In this document: positions 5,716 to 15,600 of the stretch, one piece after another
Layout: each line of letters opens with the position of its first letter
How positions within the stretch are numbered: position 1 is the stretch's first letter
NCBI GenBank assembly: GCA_019419505.1
Contig: DXZS01000023.1
Coordinates: 40,497-71,335 of the forward strand
DNA from: Collinsella sp.
GTDB lineage: Bacteria; Actinomycetota; Coriobacteriia; Coriobacteriales; Coriobacteriaceae
Direction of reading: 5' to 3'
Length of the DNA stretch: 30,839 nt
Program-made: the position numbers and the translations under genes
Notes under the pieces: model-generated
What the model saw: the letters and a program-made list of their open reading frames with translations, nothing else
Databases searched by the model: none
Told to the model about the DNA's origin: nothing

Positions 5716-8700
5716 ATGCCTGTTCGAATCTATACCACCAACGCCGGCGCGGATTTGAGCGATGCCGAGGCGGCGCTGCTTGCCGACCTTATTGCCCGCC
5801 ACGGGCGTGCCGTGCTGCTGGCGCCAACGTTTGCCGAGCTCGACCTGTGCCGTCATGATGCGGCGGAAGCCGGCGTTTCGCTGGGTATTGACTACAAGAC
5901 GCCTACATCGTGGCTTCGCTCGCTTTGGGAGCTTTTGGGCGACGGGCGCGGTTTCGTCGACAACCTGCAGCGCCAGATGCTGTTTTCGGACATGGTAGCG
6001 CGCCTCGACGACGCCGACCTGCAGCCGCTTTCGCGCAGCCAGGGCACGGTGCGTATGCTCGCGCGTATGGCTCGCGATGTGCTGCCGGGTGTGGCAGGGA
6101 CAGGCGCCGAGCGTTGCTGCGACAACGTTTGCAAGCCCAAGCCCAAAAGCGACGCCGAGGCTCGCGTGTTTGAACTTTTGTGCGCCTATGCGCGCGGTTT
6201 GGACCGTCGAGATATGGTCGAGCCCTGCGAGGCGGCTGACATTATGGCCGGCGCTTTGGCCGACAACCTGCCGGGGTGCGCCCGCGCCGTTTGCGTGTGC
6301 GGCGTCACGTCATTTACGTATAGCCTGCTCGAGCTGCTGTCCGCCGTGGCAAACAACGGGGGAGAGGTTGTCGTGCTGCTTGCCCGCGAGCAAGCGGCGA
6401 TGCGCGAGGAGCTTGCCGCGGCATTTGATGTCCGCGGTGTGCTGTTTGAGATCGCGCCGCTGGGGGAGGGCGCCGCCGCGCCCCAGACTGCCTCCAAGTC
6501 CGCTGCTCAGCCTGCCTTTATTGAGGTCGCCGGCCCCCATGCCCGTGCCCATGCTTATGCGGACGTCATCGATAAGTTGGTGAAAGCGCACAAGGAGTCC
6601 AAGGACGATAAAGCTGCTGCAACACCCGCCGACCCCGTACGCGTGCTCGTTGTTTCTGCCCGGGCACCCCAGCTGTTCGGCGAGCTTGCCGCTCGTTTGG
6701 CGGCGCGCCACGTTGCTGCCGAGACGGCCGAGTTCACGGCGTTTTCCCAATCCATTGCGGGCAGGCAGTTCACGGCGCTCGCCAACCTGATCGAGCGTAT
6801 GAAGGCCGCCGACGAAGGGGCAGCTTCTAAGACTGAGTGGTGGCCCGCTCCGGAGCTTACCGACTGGATTTACAGCCCGCTTTCGGGTGCCGACGCCGCC
6901 AGCGCGCGCACGTTCGACAAGAATATGCGACTGTCGCGCAGCAAGACCACTGCGGGCGTCAAGAGCCTGCTGCAGAGCGTGCAGGGCCAGGTGAGGGGCG
7001 CGCGTAAAGCGGCGAGCGACGAGAACTGGTTTAAGAACGTGCCGTGCGTGATCTCGGACGTGTTCCAGGCGCTGTGGCGCGACAAACCCGTGACGGCGCT
7101 CAAGGCCATGCTTGCCGTTGCCGAGGCACTGCCCGATCGCGCACTTGGCGGTCTCGACGGTCAGGCCCGTCGCCAGGCGGAGGTGGCCCTGCTGCGCCAC
7201 GTCATCGACATCCTTATGAATGGCGCCCGTGCGCTCGACGTGTCGCAGGCCGCGACCGTGCCCGTGCTCGATGACATTCGAACCAAGGTGGACAAGCGTA
7301 GCGCCGCCTACGATTACGAGACCTACGAGGTTGACCGTGCGCCACGCGCCCAGGTTCGCTTTGCTTCGCTTGCCGATGCGGCGGCTCTGCGCCCCGGCAG
7401 CTACGATGCCGTGCTGTTTGCCGATGTCGATCTGGACAGCTATCCGCTCTCACACGAAGAGGGGCCGCTGACCACGCTGACGGCGAGCCTCGGTCGCGAG
7501 GGCGTGACGCTTGAGCCTGCGGCCTTGCTGCGCGCACGCTTTGGCCGCGCGATACAAGCGTCGCGCGGTCCGGTTGCGCTTGCCCGCGTGACGCACGATC
7601 GCCAGGCGCGCGAGTGCTACCCGGCTGCCGTGTGGACCGAGTTGCGGGCGCATGCCGAGGCCGCTAACGATGCTAAGGCCGCTGACGCCGACAAGGCCGC
7701 TGACGACGCTAAGGCCGTTGGCGCCGACAAGGCGAAGTGCGTGGGTGAGGGCGATATCGTAAGGGACTTCGATCCCGCGGCAGGCGAAGGTCTTAGGCGC
7801 GAGCGCGTGACCTGCGAAGCTCCTCAGCATCTGAGCGATGAAGCCATTCCGTATCTGGTCCTGCGCCGTCGCGATGGCGAGGGCGAGGATGCGCCGCTGG
7901 TGCCGCGCCTGACGTCTGCCTCGCAGATCGAGGCCTATTCGACCTGCCCGCTGTGCTGGTTCGTCTCGTATCGCGTCAAACCCCAGTCGATCGACGCCGG
8001 CTTTGGCAACATGGAGAAGGGCAACTTTGTCCATGACGTGCTGGAGCACTTGCATGCCCGTCTGCCCCAGGAGGGCATGGAGCGCGTGACGCCCGAGAAC
8101 CTGCCACGTGCTCAGGAGCTGCTGCACGAGGTCTTTGCCGAGACCCTGGCCGAGCACGCCGGCAAGCGCGGTACCGAGGGCCCGCTGGTGCCGCTCTCTC
8201 CAGTGGAGGAGCGCCAAGTGGCCGAGATTTTGCCGCAGCTGGAGGGCGTGCTTGCCTATGAAGCCGAGGCGCTCGCGCCCTTCGCGCCGCGCTACCTGGA
8301 GTTTGCGTTCAACGAGCTCCAGGTCGAGTATGCCGGCTGGCCGCTTGGCGGGCGCATCGACCGCGTGGACGTGGACGCCGAGAATCGCGCCGTGGTAATC
8401 GACTACAAGCATCGCACGGGCGTTGAGGAGTTTAAGCTCGCCGACCCTACGGTGCGCGACGAGGAATCAGGCACGGCGCCCATCGACGATCCGCGGTGGC
8501 TGCCGCCCCATACCCAGACGCTTATCTATGCGCAGGCTATGCGCCGGGCGCTGGATCTGGACACCCGCGCGGCGCTCTATTTTTCGACCAAGGGCGGCAA
8601 ACCGGCGCTGCGAGGCGCCGCGAGTGCCGAGCTGCTCGAGGAGGAGCGTGGTGACGGCCGCATCCCGGGGCTTAAGAAGGGCTTTCCCGGCGAGGGCGGC

Positions 8701-8868
8701 AGCATGGACTTCGACGCCCTGCTCGATCGCGTGGAGGACGGCATCGCCGAGCGCCTGCGCGAGCTCGAGGCAGGCAACGTTGCCGCCGTCGACCCGGCGT
8801 CGACGCAGGCCGCGCATGCGCGCTGCTCGTATAACCACGAAGGAACGTTTGTAAGGAGGGACGTGTAG
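5716..8868 (+). CDS. addB: AddB-like subunit of a helicase-nuclease (PD-(D/E)XK nuclease domain)
   Basis: This is the partner subunit of an AddAB/RexAB-type complex that resects double-strand breaks for RecA. The 1050-residue protein ends in a RecB-family nuclease: SASQIEAYSTCPLCWF (about 733-748), GNFVHDVLEHL (His773), GGRIDRVD (Asp882) and VIDYKHR (Asp896, Lys898), so all core catalytic residues are present. The helicase-like first half shows no Walker A motif, so ATPase activity is unlikely in this subunit. An Ala/Lys/Asp-rich repetitive linker lies at about 648-675. AddB proteins often hold a 4Fe-4S cluster with one cysteine before and three after the nuclease core. Here I see C744 and C747 before it but only C1037 after, so the cluster is doubtful. 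ATG 5716 has GGAGG only 3 bases upstream. addA begins 3 bases after the stop. Confidence 0.85.
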   Translation: MPVRIYTTNAGADLSDAEAALLADLIARHGRAVLLAPTFAELDLCRHDAAEAGVSLGIDYKTPTSWLRSLWELLGDGRGFVDNLQRQMLFSDMVARLDDADLQPLSRSQGTVRMLARMARDVLPGVAGTGAERCCDNVCKPKPKSDAEARVFELLCAYARGLDRRDMVEPCEAADIMAGALADNLPGCARAVCVCGVTSFTYSLLELLSAVANNGGEVVVLLAREQAAMREELAAAFDVRGVLFEIAPLGEGAAAPQTASKSAAQPAFIEVAGPHARAHAYADVIDKLVKAHKESKDDKAAATPADPVRVLVVSARAPQLFGELAARLAARHVAAETAEFTAFSQSIAGRQFTALANLIERMKAADEGAASKTEWWPAPELTDWIYSPLSGADAASARTFDKNMRLSRSKTTAGVKSLLQSVQGQVRGARKAASDENWFKNVPCVISDVFQALWRDKPVTALKAMLAVAEALPDRALGGLDGQARRQAEVALLRHVIDILMNGARALDVSQAATVPVLDDIRTKVDKRSAAYDYETYEVDRAPRAQVRFASLADAAALRPGSYDAVLFADVDLDSYPLSHEEGPLTTLTASLGREGVTLEPAALLRARFGRAIQASRGPVALARVTHDRQARECYPAAVWTELRAHAEAANDAKAADADKAADDAKAVGADKAKCVGEGDIVRDFDPAAGEGLRRERVTCEAPQHLSDEAIPYLVLRRRDGEGEDAPLVPRLTSASQIEAYSTCPLCWFVSYRVKPQSIDAGFGNMEKGNFVHDVLEHLHARLPQEGMERVTPENLPRAQELLHEVFAETLAEHAGKRGTEGPLVPLSPVEERQVAEILPQLEGVLAYEAEALAPFAPRYLEFAFNELQVEYAGWPLGGRIDRVDVDAENRAVVIDYKHRTGVEEFKLADPTVRDEESGTAPIDDPRWLPPHTQTLIYAQAMRRALDLDTRAALYFSTKGGKPALRGAASAELLEEERGDGRIPGLKKGFPGEGGSMDFDALLDRVEDGIAERLRELEAGNVAAVDPASTQAAHARCSYNHEGTFVRRDV

Positions 8869-8871
8869 ACC

Positions 8872-11800
8872 ATGGATCTTTCGACTTTGATGCCGCAACA
8901 ACTGCAAGTCGTCAAAACGCTCGACCGCCCGCTGTTTGTCTCGGCAGGTGCCGGCTCGGGCAAGACCTTTACCCTCACGCGCCGCATCGTCTATGCGCTC
9001 TCGCCCGAATCCGGTCCGTTTGTCGAGCATCTGGATCAGGTGCTCGCCATTACCTTTACCAAAGATGCCGCGGCCGAGATTCGCGACCGCGTGCGTCGCG
9101 CGCTTATCGAAGAGGGTATGGACGAGGAGGCCCTGACCGTCGACGATGCGTGGATCTCGACCATTCACGGCATGTGTTCGCGCATCCTGCGCGCGCATGC
9201 GTTGGAGCTGGGCATCGATCCCGAGTTCACGGTGCTTACCGATACCGATGAGCTTATGGATCAGGCTGTTGAGCATGTGCTGGCCCGAGCGACGGCGCCC
9301 GATGCCGCCCCCGAGCTCGCCGCTTCGCTTAAAAGCCTCTACGCCTGGTATCCCATGGCAGGCGAGGGTGGCCTCTTTGGCGCCGGCACCACCATCAAGG
9401 GCCTGGTGCGTGAGCTGCTGGAGCTCTCGAGCCAGCTGCCGGGCGGTATGGACGACGTGTGCGTGGCGCGCGGCCAGGCCGATACCTCGGCACTCGCCGA
9501 TGCCTATCGTGCGGCGCTGGGCGCAAGCAAGGCCGCGACCGAGAAAGCGCAGGTGGCACTCGATGCCATCGACGCGTTTGAGGCGAGCGGCAAAACCATG
9601 GAGGATGCGGCGCGACTCATGATGTCGTGCAGCATGCCTCGGGCGAGCAAGGCGTTTCCTAAGGAGCAGGTGGAGCTGCTCAAGGCCGAGGCCGCCGATG
9701 CATTTATCAATATCGTGCTTGCCTGCGGCGGTCCGGCGCTCGATGCGCTGGTGGGGCTTGCTCGTGCTGTGGAGGCTGAGTATCGCGCGCTGAAGGCCGG
9801 CCAGTCCGCGCTCGATAACAACGACCTACTGCGTATGGCGTACGAGGCGCTGCGCGACTATCCGGCTATTCGAGCGGCCTATGAGGGCCGCTTTAAGATG
9901 GTCATGATCGACGAGTTCCAGGATACCGACCAGATGCAGGTCGATTTGATCCGTTACCTGACGGGCGCGGGGGAGCGCGCACTGTGCACCGTAGGCGATG
10001 CGCAGCAGTCGATCTACCGCTTCCGTGGTGCCGAGGTCGAGGTGTTCCGTCGCCAGGAGCGCAAGGTGGGTTCGACGACGGCGTCCGAGACGGTCGCCAC
10101 GTCCGATGCCCCCGCCGGCGAGCTCGTCAAGCTTGTACGCAACTTCCGCAGCCACGACGAGGTGCTGCGCTATGTGGCGCGCGTCTTTGACGGCGACACC
10201 GGTGGTTTGATGCAGGGGTTCTTGGATCTTGAACCGAGCGACGAACGCGAGGACAAGCTCAAGGCGAAGGCATCGCGCCGCCAGGCGATCTTCGTTGCCG
10301 GTGACAGTACGCAGGAGCGAACGCAGGCGAAAGCTCGTGCGATTGCGGAGCGATTCCAAGCACTCGTTAAAGCGGGCCAGCCCCAGGGCAGCATGGTCCT
10401 GCTGCTGGGCCGCATGACCAACGCCGATGTCTATGCGCAGGCCTTCCGCGACCAGGGGCTCGACTGCGTCATCGCGGGCGGCTCGGTCTTTGCCCAGGCT
10501 GCCGAGGTCCAAACGGTGCGTGCTCTGGTGTGCGCGCTTGCTAACCCGGCCGATACGGCGCAGGGTCTTATGCCGCTGCTGGCCTCGCCGATGTTTGCGC
10601 TCGGCGGTCAGGAGTTCCTGGCGCTGGCGACCAAGCTGGACGACCAGACGGGGGAGACCTCGCGCCGCAACATCGACGTGGGCATCATGAGCGATTGCGA
10701 TGTGCCGGGGCTGCGGGATCTGCCGCTGCTGACGCGCGCCCGCGAGGTGCTGCGCTATGCGCTTCGTCGCGTGGGGCGCGATTCGTTCGCCGCCATCGCG
10801 CGCGATACTGTCAACGCCTCCGGCTGGTTTGTGCGTCTGGCGCAGCGTGGTCCCGAGGGCAAGGCCATCGCCGCCAACGTGCTCAAGGCGCTCGACGCCG
10901 TGGCCGAGGCAGAGGCCGAGCTCGGCAATTCTCCGCGCTCCATCGCGCTCGCCTTCGACCGCTTCTTGGCGGGCAAGGAGGCCCCGGGCGCGCTCAACGA
11001 GGAGGGCGACGGCGCGGTGCGCATCATGACGGTGCATGCGTCCAAGGGTCTGGAGTATCCGGTCGTAGCGGTTGCCGAGTGTTTTGGCGTGCGCAAATCG
11101 TCCGGTGCGGCTCAGATGGGGCGTGTCGAGGGCGGAGCGCAGGTCGTGGCGCTGCCGGCACGCTTCGACGGCGTTAAACTCGCGGACGGCACGTTCGTGA
11201 AGGGCGATGACGTCAAAAAGCAGTTTGAGCACGCGTTTAAGGGCAAGGGCATGTCGCTGTGGCTGCCGCCAGAGCTCATGGAGGACGTCTGTGCGACGGG
11301 TTCTCCCGCCGAGGCATTCGTTCGCCTGCGCAACCACGACCTGCAGCTTTCGCTCGAGGAGCGGGCTCGCTTGCTCTATGTCGCCATGACGCGAGCGCGC
11401 GAGCTGGTCATTCTGGCGATGGATGTCGGCGTGAGCCGCGGCAAGGTGACGGCGCCGACCTTCGATGTCGAGACGGATCTGACCTACGACGTGCTGCGCC
11501 GCATTTTGCCGACGGATGCCCTGGACATGCCGCAGCTCGATGCCGACCGCCTGGTGTTCGACAACTCCCAGCCGGGCGACTACGAGCTCATTTCGCTCGC
11601 GGACTTTTCCTTTGGCGAGCAGTCGTTTGAGGCCAATGCTTCTCTGGATGCCGAGGGCAGGCTTGTCCGCGGCGATGCCGATGCCGCCGATAATGCTGCG
11701 CACTCAACTGTGCCCGGTCCTGCCGACGCCGAGCCCGATGCGTTTGAGCTCGTGTATCCCCAGGCGGTGGGCGTGCGCATGGGCACCTGCCCGTATCCGG

Positions 11801-12498
11801 CGCGCGATTCGTACAGCTACTCGTCAATTGCCGCGGCGCTGCATGCCGAGTCCGAGGACCGTGCCGCCGAGGCACACGTGCCCATGGACGAGGCCGGCGA
11901 TGATGCGGAGTCGGATGGTTCTGAGATGACGGATGCAGACGTGGCCGCCGTTGAGCCCGCCGGCAACCCCATGGCGCTGGGCTCGGCGTTCCATGCTGCC
12001 TGCCAGTGGCTGATCGAGATGGGTGCCGACGTGTTGCCCGCTGTGCGCGCCGATGCGCTGGCACGCTTGTGGCGCCTGACGCCGGAGCAGCGCGAACGCT
12101 TCGACGTTGCCCTGGACCGCTGGCTCAAGTCGGCTGTTCGTGCCGACCTGCTCGCGTGGCCGTGCGTTCGCGCCGAGGTGCCGTTCTTTTCGCTGGGCTG
12201 TGAGGACAAGGACATTGCCCGCTACGGTGCATATGCCGAGGGCGCCATCGACGCTTTGGCAACCGACCCGGCCGATCCGTCGCGCGCGCTGGTCATCGAC
12301 TACAAGACGGGCGGCACACCGGACGAGACGCCGGATCAGCTGCAGGAGAAGCACGCCCTGCAGGCGCGCGTCTACGCTGATGTTCTGCACAAGGCGGGCT
12401 TTGAGGCCGTGACCGTCAAGTTCGTCCGCGTGGAACAGGCCGATCCGACTCTCTTCGTCGAACCCGCCGAACCTCAAGTGGTCACCTACAATCTCTAG
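8872..12498 (+). CDS. addA: AddA-like UvrD/Rep family helicase with C-terminal RecB-type nuclease
   Basis: This is the ATP-driven 3'-5' helicase and second nuclease of the AddAB break-resection complex. The motifs run in order through 1208 residues: Walker A SAGAGSGKT (24-32), ITFTKDAAAEIRDRV (Ia), IDEFQDTD (346-353, Walker B), DAQQSIYRFRGAE (III), MTVHASKGLEYPVV (V) and LLYVAMTRARE (VI, about 835-845). The C-terminal nuclease has GAIDAL and VIDYKTGG (Asp1143, Lys1145). ATG 8872 is 3 bases after addB. Its ribosome site AAGGAGG lies inside the end of addB with a rather long 12-base gap, so translation is probably coupled. A palindromic repeat follows the gene. RecB is the other family to consider, but the order addB-addA and two nuclease domains favour AddAB. 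Confidence 0.9.
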   Translation: MDLSTLMPQQLQVVKTLDRPLFVSAGAGSGKTFTLTRRIVYALSPESGPFVEHLDQVLAITFTKDAAAEIRDRVRRALIEEGMDEEALTVDDAWISTIHGMCSRILRAHALELGIDPEFTVLTDTDELMDQAVEHVLARATAPDAAPELAASLKSLYAWYPMAGEGGLFGAGTTIKGLVRELLELSSQLPGGMDDVCVARGQADTSALADAYRAALGASKAATEKAQVALDAIDAFEASGKTMEDAARLMMSCSMPRASKAFPKEQVELLKAEAADAFINIVLACGGPALDALVGLARAVEAEYRALKAGQSALDNNDLLRMAYEALRDYPAIRAAYEGRFKMVMIDEFQDTDQMQVDLIRYLTGAGERALCTVGDAQQSIYRFRGAEVEVFRRQERKVGSTTASETVATSDAPAGELVKLVRNFRSHDEVLRYVARVFDGDTGGLMQGFLDLEPSDEREDKLKAKASRRQAIFVAGDSTQERTQAKARAIAERFQALVKAGQPQGSMVLLLGRMTNADVYAQAFRDQGLDCVIAGGSVFAQAAEVQTVRALVCALANPADTAQGLMPLLASPMFALGGQEFLALATKLDDQTGETSRRNIDVGIMSDCDVPGLRDLPLLTRAREVLRYALRRVGRDSFAAIARDTVNASGWFVRLAQRGPEGKAIAANVLKALDAVAEAEAELGNSPRSIALAFDRFLAGKEAPGALNEEGDGAVRIMTVHASKGLEYPVVAVAECFGVRKSSGAAQMGRVEGGAQVVALPARFDGVKLADGTFVKGDDVKKQFEHAFKGKGMSLWLPPELMEDVCATGSPAEAFVRLRNHDLQLSLEERARLLYVAMTRARELVILAMDVGVSRGKVTAPTFDVETDLTYDVLRRILPTDALDMPQLDADRLVFDNSQPGDYELISLADFSFGEQSFEANASLDAEGRLVRGDADAADNAAHSTVPGPADAEPDAFELVYPQAVGVRMGTCPYPARDSYSYSSIAAALHAESEDRAAEAHVPMDEAGDDAESDGSEMTDADVAAVEPAGNPMALGSAFHAACQWLIEMGADVLPAVRADALARLWRLTPEQRERFDVALDRWLKSAVRADLLAWPCVRAEVPFFSLGCEDKDIARYGAYAEGAIDALATDPADPSRALVIDYKTGGTPDETPDQLQEKHALQARVYADVLHKAGFEAVTVKFVRVEQADPTLFVEPAEPQVVTYNL

Positions 12499-12510
12499 CT
12501 CTCAGATAAC

Positions 12511-12573
12511 TTGCGGTGGAATAGTTCCTGTATTGCGGCCCAGATGGCCCAAGCGGGAACTATTTCACCGCAA
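12511..12573. repeat. Intergenic palindromic repeat, copy 2 (core TTGCGGTGAAATAG)
   Basis: Bases 12511-12528 pair with 12556-12573 (17 of 18, the exception being a G-T pair). The arms share the core of the repeat at 1376-1446, but the 27-base interior is unrelated and the bases after the core differ (TTCC instead of GGA). It begins 13 bases after the addA stop codon and may end that transcript. Confidence 0.85.
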
Positions 12574-12629
12574 CTGCAAGAGGAGCCGTGTGGGTTTGGC
12601 TAGGTTCGGGTGCTGTCCGTGCCGTGGGG

Positions 12630-12635
12630 TAAAAT
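12630..12635 (+). promoter_or_regulatory. -10 box candidate for dnaE
   Basis: GGGG-TAAAAT, 40 bases before the dnaE start codon. No convincing -35 box is visible. Confidence 0.4.
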
Positions 12636-12674
12636 CGTTCAGTCAGAACACGAACCCGCATCGGAGCTCATCAC

Positions 12675-15600
12675 ATGGCATTCGTCCATCTGCACAATCA
12701 CACTGTTTTCTCCATGCTCGACGGCGCAACCCGTATCCAGGATATGGTCAACCGTGCCGTTGAGCTGGGCATGCCCGCCGTGGCCATCACCGACCACGGC
12801 TACATGTACGGCGTGCCCGACCTGGCGCTGGCCTGCGACGCCGTCAACCACAACACGCCCGAGTACAAAACCTGGAGCCACGACAAGGCCTTCTTGGAAA
12901 AGGACCGCCGCGACGAGCTGGTGGAGCCCGATCCCGAGGAAAACCCGCGCGAGCATGCCCAGTATGTGAAGGACATGGCCATGTGGGACGAGAAGGGCAA
13001 CATCGACGAGCTCAAGCCGCCCCTGGTCATCAAACCCATCTTTGGCTGCGAGGTCTACTTTACGCCGGACGAGACGCTCGCCCGCGACCACAAGCCCGAG
13101 CTCTACCACATGATCCTTCTGGCCAAGGACCAGGAGGGCTACGTCAACCTGATGCAGACGGTTTCCGAGGCCGCCGTGCAGGGCTTTTACTATAAGCCCC
13201 GCGTGACGCTCGACAACCTGCGCCGCCACGCCAAGGGCATGATCTGCACCAGTGCCTGTATCGCGGGCATCATCCCCAAGTACATCGACCGCGGTGACAT
13301 GGAGGGTGCCATCAAATGGGCCGAGACCTTCCGCGACACCTTCGACCCCGGCGACTTTTATATCGAGATCCAGGAACACGGCATTACCACCGATAACGGC
13401 CTGACCGACGAGCAGATGGACCGCACGCTCATCGACATCGCCAAACAGGTGGGCGTTAAGGTCATCGCCACCAACGACTTCCACTACCTGCGCCGCGAGG
13501 ACGCGCCCGTGCAGGACGTCATCATGTGCATTGGCATGAACGCCAAAGTCGACGACCCCAACCGCATGCGCATGACCGGCTCGGAGTTTTACATGAAGAC
13601 CGAGGAGGAGATGCGGACAATGTTCCCGTATTGCCCCGAGGCCTGCGACAACACGCTCGAGATCGCCGACAAGTGCTACGTGGAGCTCGACTGGGACTCC
13701 ATCATCCTGCCGCGCTTCCCGTTGCTCGATCCCGGCGAGACGCACGAGAGCCAGTTCCGCCGCGAGTGCGAGAAGGGCCTGCGCCAGCACTACGGTGACG
13801 ACTGGGCCACGCGCGAGATCGGCGGAGTCAACATCAAAGAGCGCTTTGAGTACGAATACAAGGTCATCTGCGACAAGGGCTTTGCCGCCTACTTCCTCAT
13901 CGTTGCCGAGTACGTGCAATGGGCCAAGGACAACGGCATCGGCGTCGGCCCCGGCCGTGGTTCTGCCGCCGGCGCTATCGTCGCCTACGCCATGAACATC
14001 ACCGCGTTCGACCCGCTCGAGAACGGCCTGATGTTTGAGAGGTTCCTCTCCCCGCAGCGTACCGAGATGCCCGATATCGATATGGACTTCGACGATGAGC
14101 GGCGCCTCGAGGTCGTGGAGCACGTTCGCCAGCTCTACGGCCCCGAGAAGGTCACCCACGTCATCACCTACTCGACCATCAAGGCCAAGCAGGCCATCAA
14201 TGATGCCGCGCGCGTCCTGGACTACCCGGTCTACATGGGCCAGCGCCTGTCCAAGATGGTCTCGAGCGACCCCAAGGTCAAGCTCAAGCAGGTGCTCGAC
14301 AAACAACCCGGCAAAGAAGATCTGTTTAACCCCGATTTTGCCGAGGCCTATAAAAAGGACGACGACGCTCGCCGCATCATCGACACGGCGCTCTCGATCG
14401 AGGGCCTCACCCGTGGCGAGGGCGTGCACGCGTGCGCCGTTCTGATCTGCCGTGACCCCGTCAACGAACACGTGCCCACCAAGCTCGACACCAAGGGCGG
14501 CGTCGAGATTACCCAGTACGAGGGCCATACCGTTGCCGACATGGGCTTGCTCAAGATGGACTTCTTGGGCCTGCGCACGCTGACGGTTATCTCCAAGGCC
14601 AAGGCAAACATCAAAAAGAACTTCGGCATCGACATCAAAGAGGAAGAGATCCCCTTTGACGATCCCGAGATCTTTAAGCTCATGGGCTCCGGTCATACCG
14701 CCGGCGTCTTCCAGGTCGAGTCCGCCGGCATGACGGCCACGATCAAGAACATGAAGCCCACCGAGTACAAGCACGTCGTGGCATTGATCGCCCTGTACCG
14801 CCCGGGCCCGCTGGGCGCCGGCATGGTCTCGTCCTACATCAACCGTATGAACGGCAAGGAGCCGGCCGTCTCCTACGACGACCGTCTGGACGACATCCTG
14901 GGTGAAACCTACGGCACCATGGTCTACCAGGAGCAGGTTATGCTCATCTCCGTCGAGATGTGCGGCTTCTCCAAGGGCGAATCGGACTCGCGTATCCGTA
15001 AGCCCGTGGCTAAGAAAAAGATTAAGCTGCTCACGTCGACGGTGCTCCACTGGGAGGATGGCTCGGACGAGACCACCTACGACCACTGGATGAACGGCGC
15101 TATCAAGAACAACTACACGCGCGAGGTCGCCCAGAAGATTTGGGACGATGTTCTCGAGTTCGCGTCCTACGCCTTCAACAAGTCGCACTCCGCCGGCTAC
15201 GCCATCCTGGTTATGCAGACGGCATGGCTCAAGGCGCACTATCCGCACGAGTACATGGCGGCCGTTCTGACGTCCTACACGGGCAAGACCGACAAGATCG
15301 TGCACTACGTCTCGGCATGCCGTCACGACGGCATCCCCGTGCTTTCGCCAGATGTCAACGAGTCCGGCACCGAGTTCACGGCTACCAAGGAAGGCGTGCG
15401 CTTTGGTCTGGCCGGCATCCGCGGCGTGGGCACCGGCGTGGCGCAGGCGATTATCGCCGAGCGCGAGGCGGGCGGCCCGTTTAAGACGCTGCACGACTTT
15501 GTCGAGCGCGTGGACTCGAGCCAGGCCAACCGCCGCGTGATCGAATCGCTGATCAAGGCAGGTGCCTTCGACTCCACGGGCTATCCGCGCCGCCAGATGA

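Noticed and set aside
12636..12660. SOS box near dnaE from GTTC and GAAC words
   Set aside because: The words appear as GTTC-agtca-GAAC, the reverse order and spacing of a LexA site.
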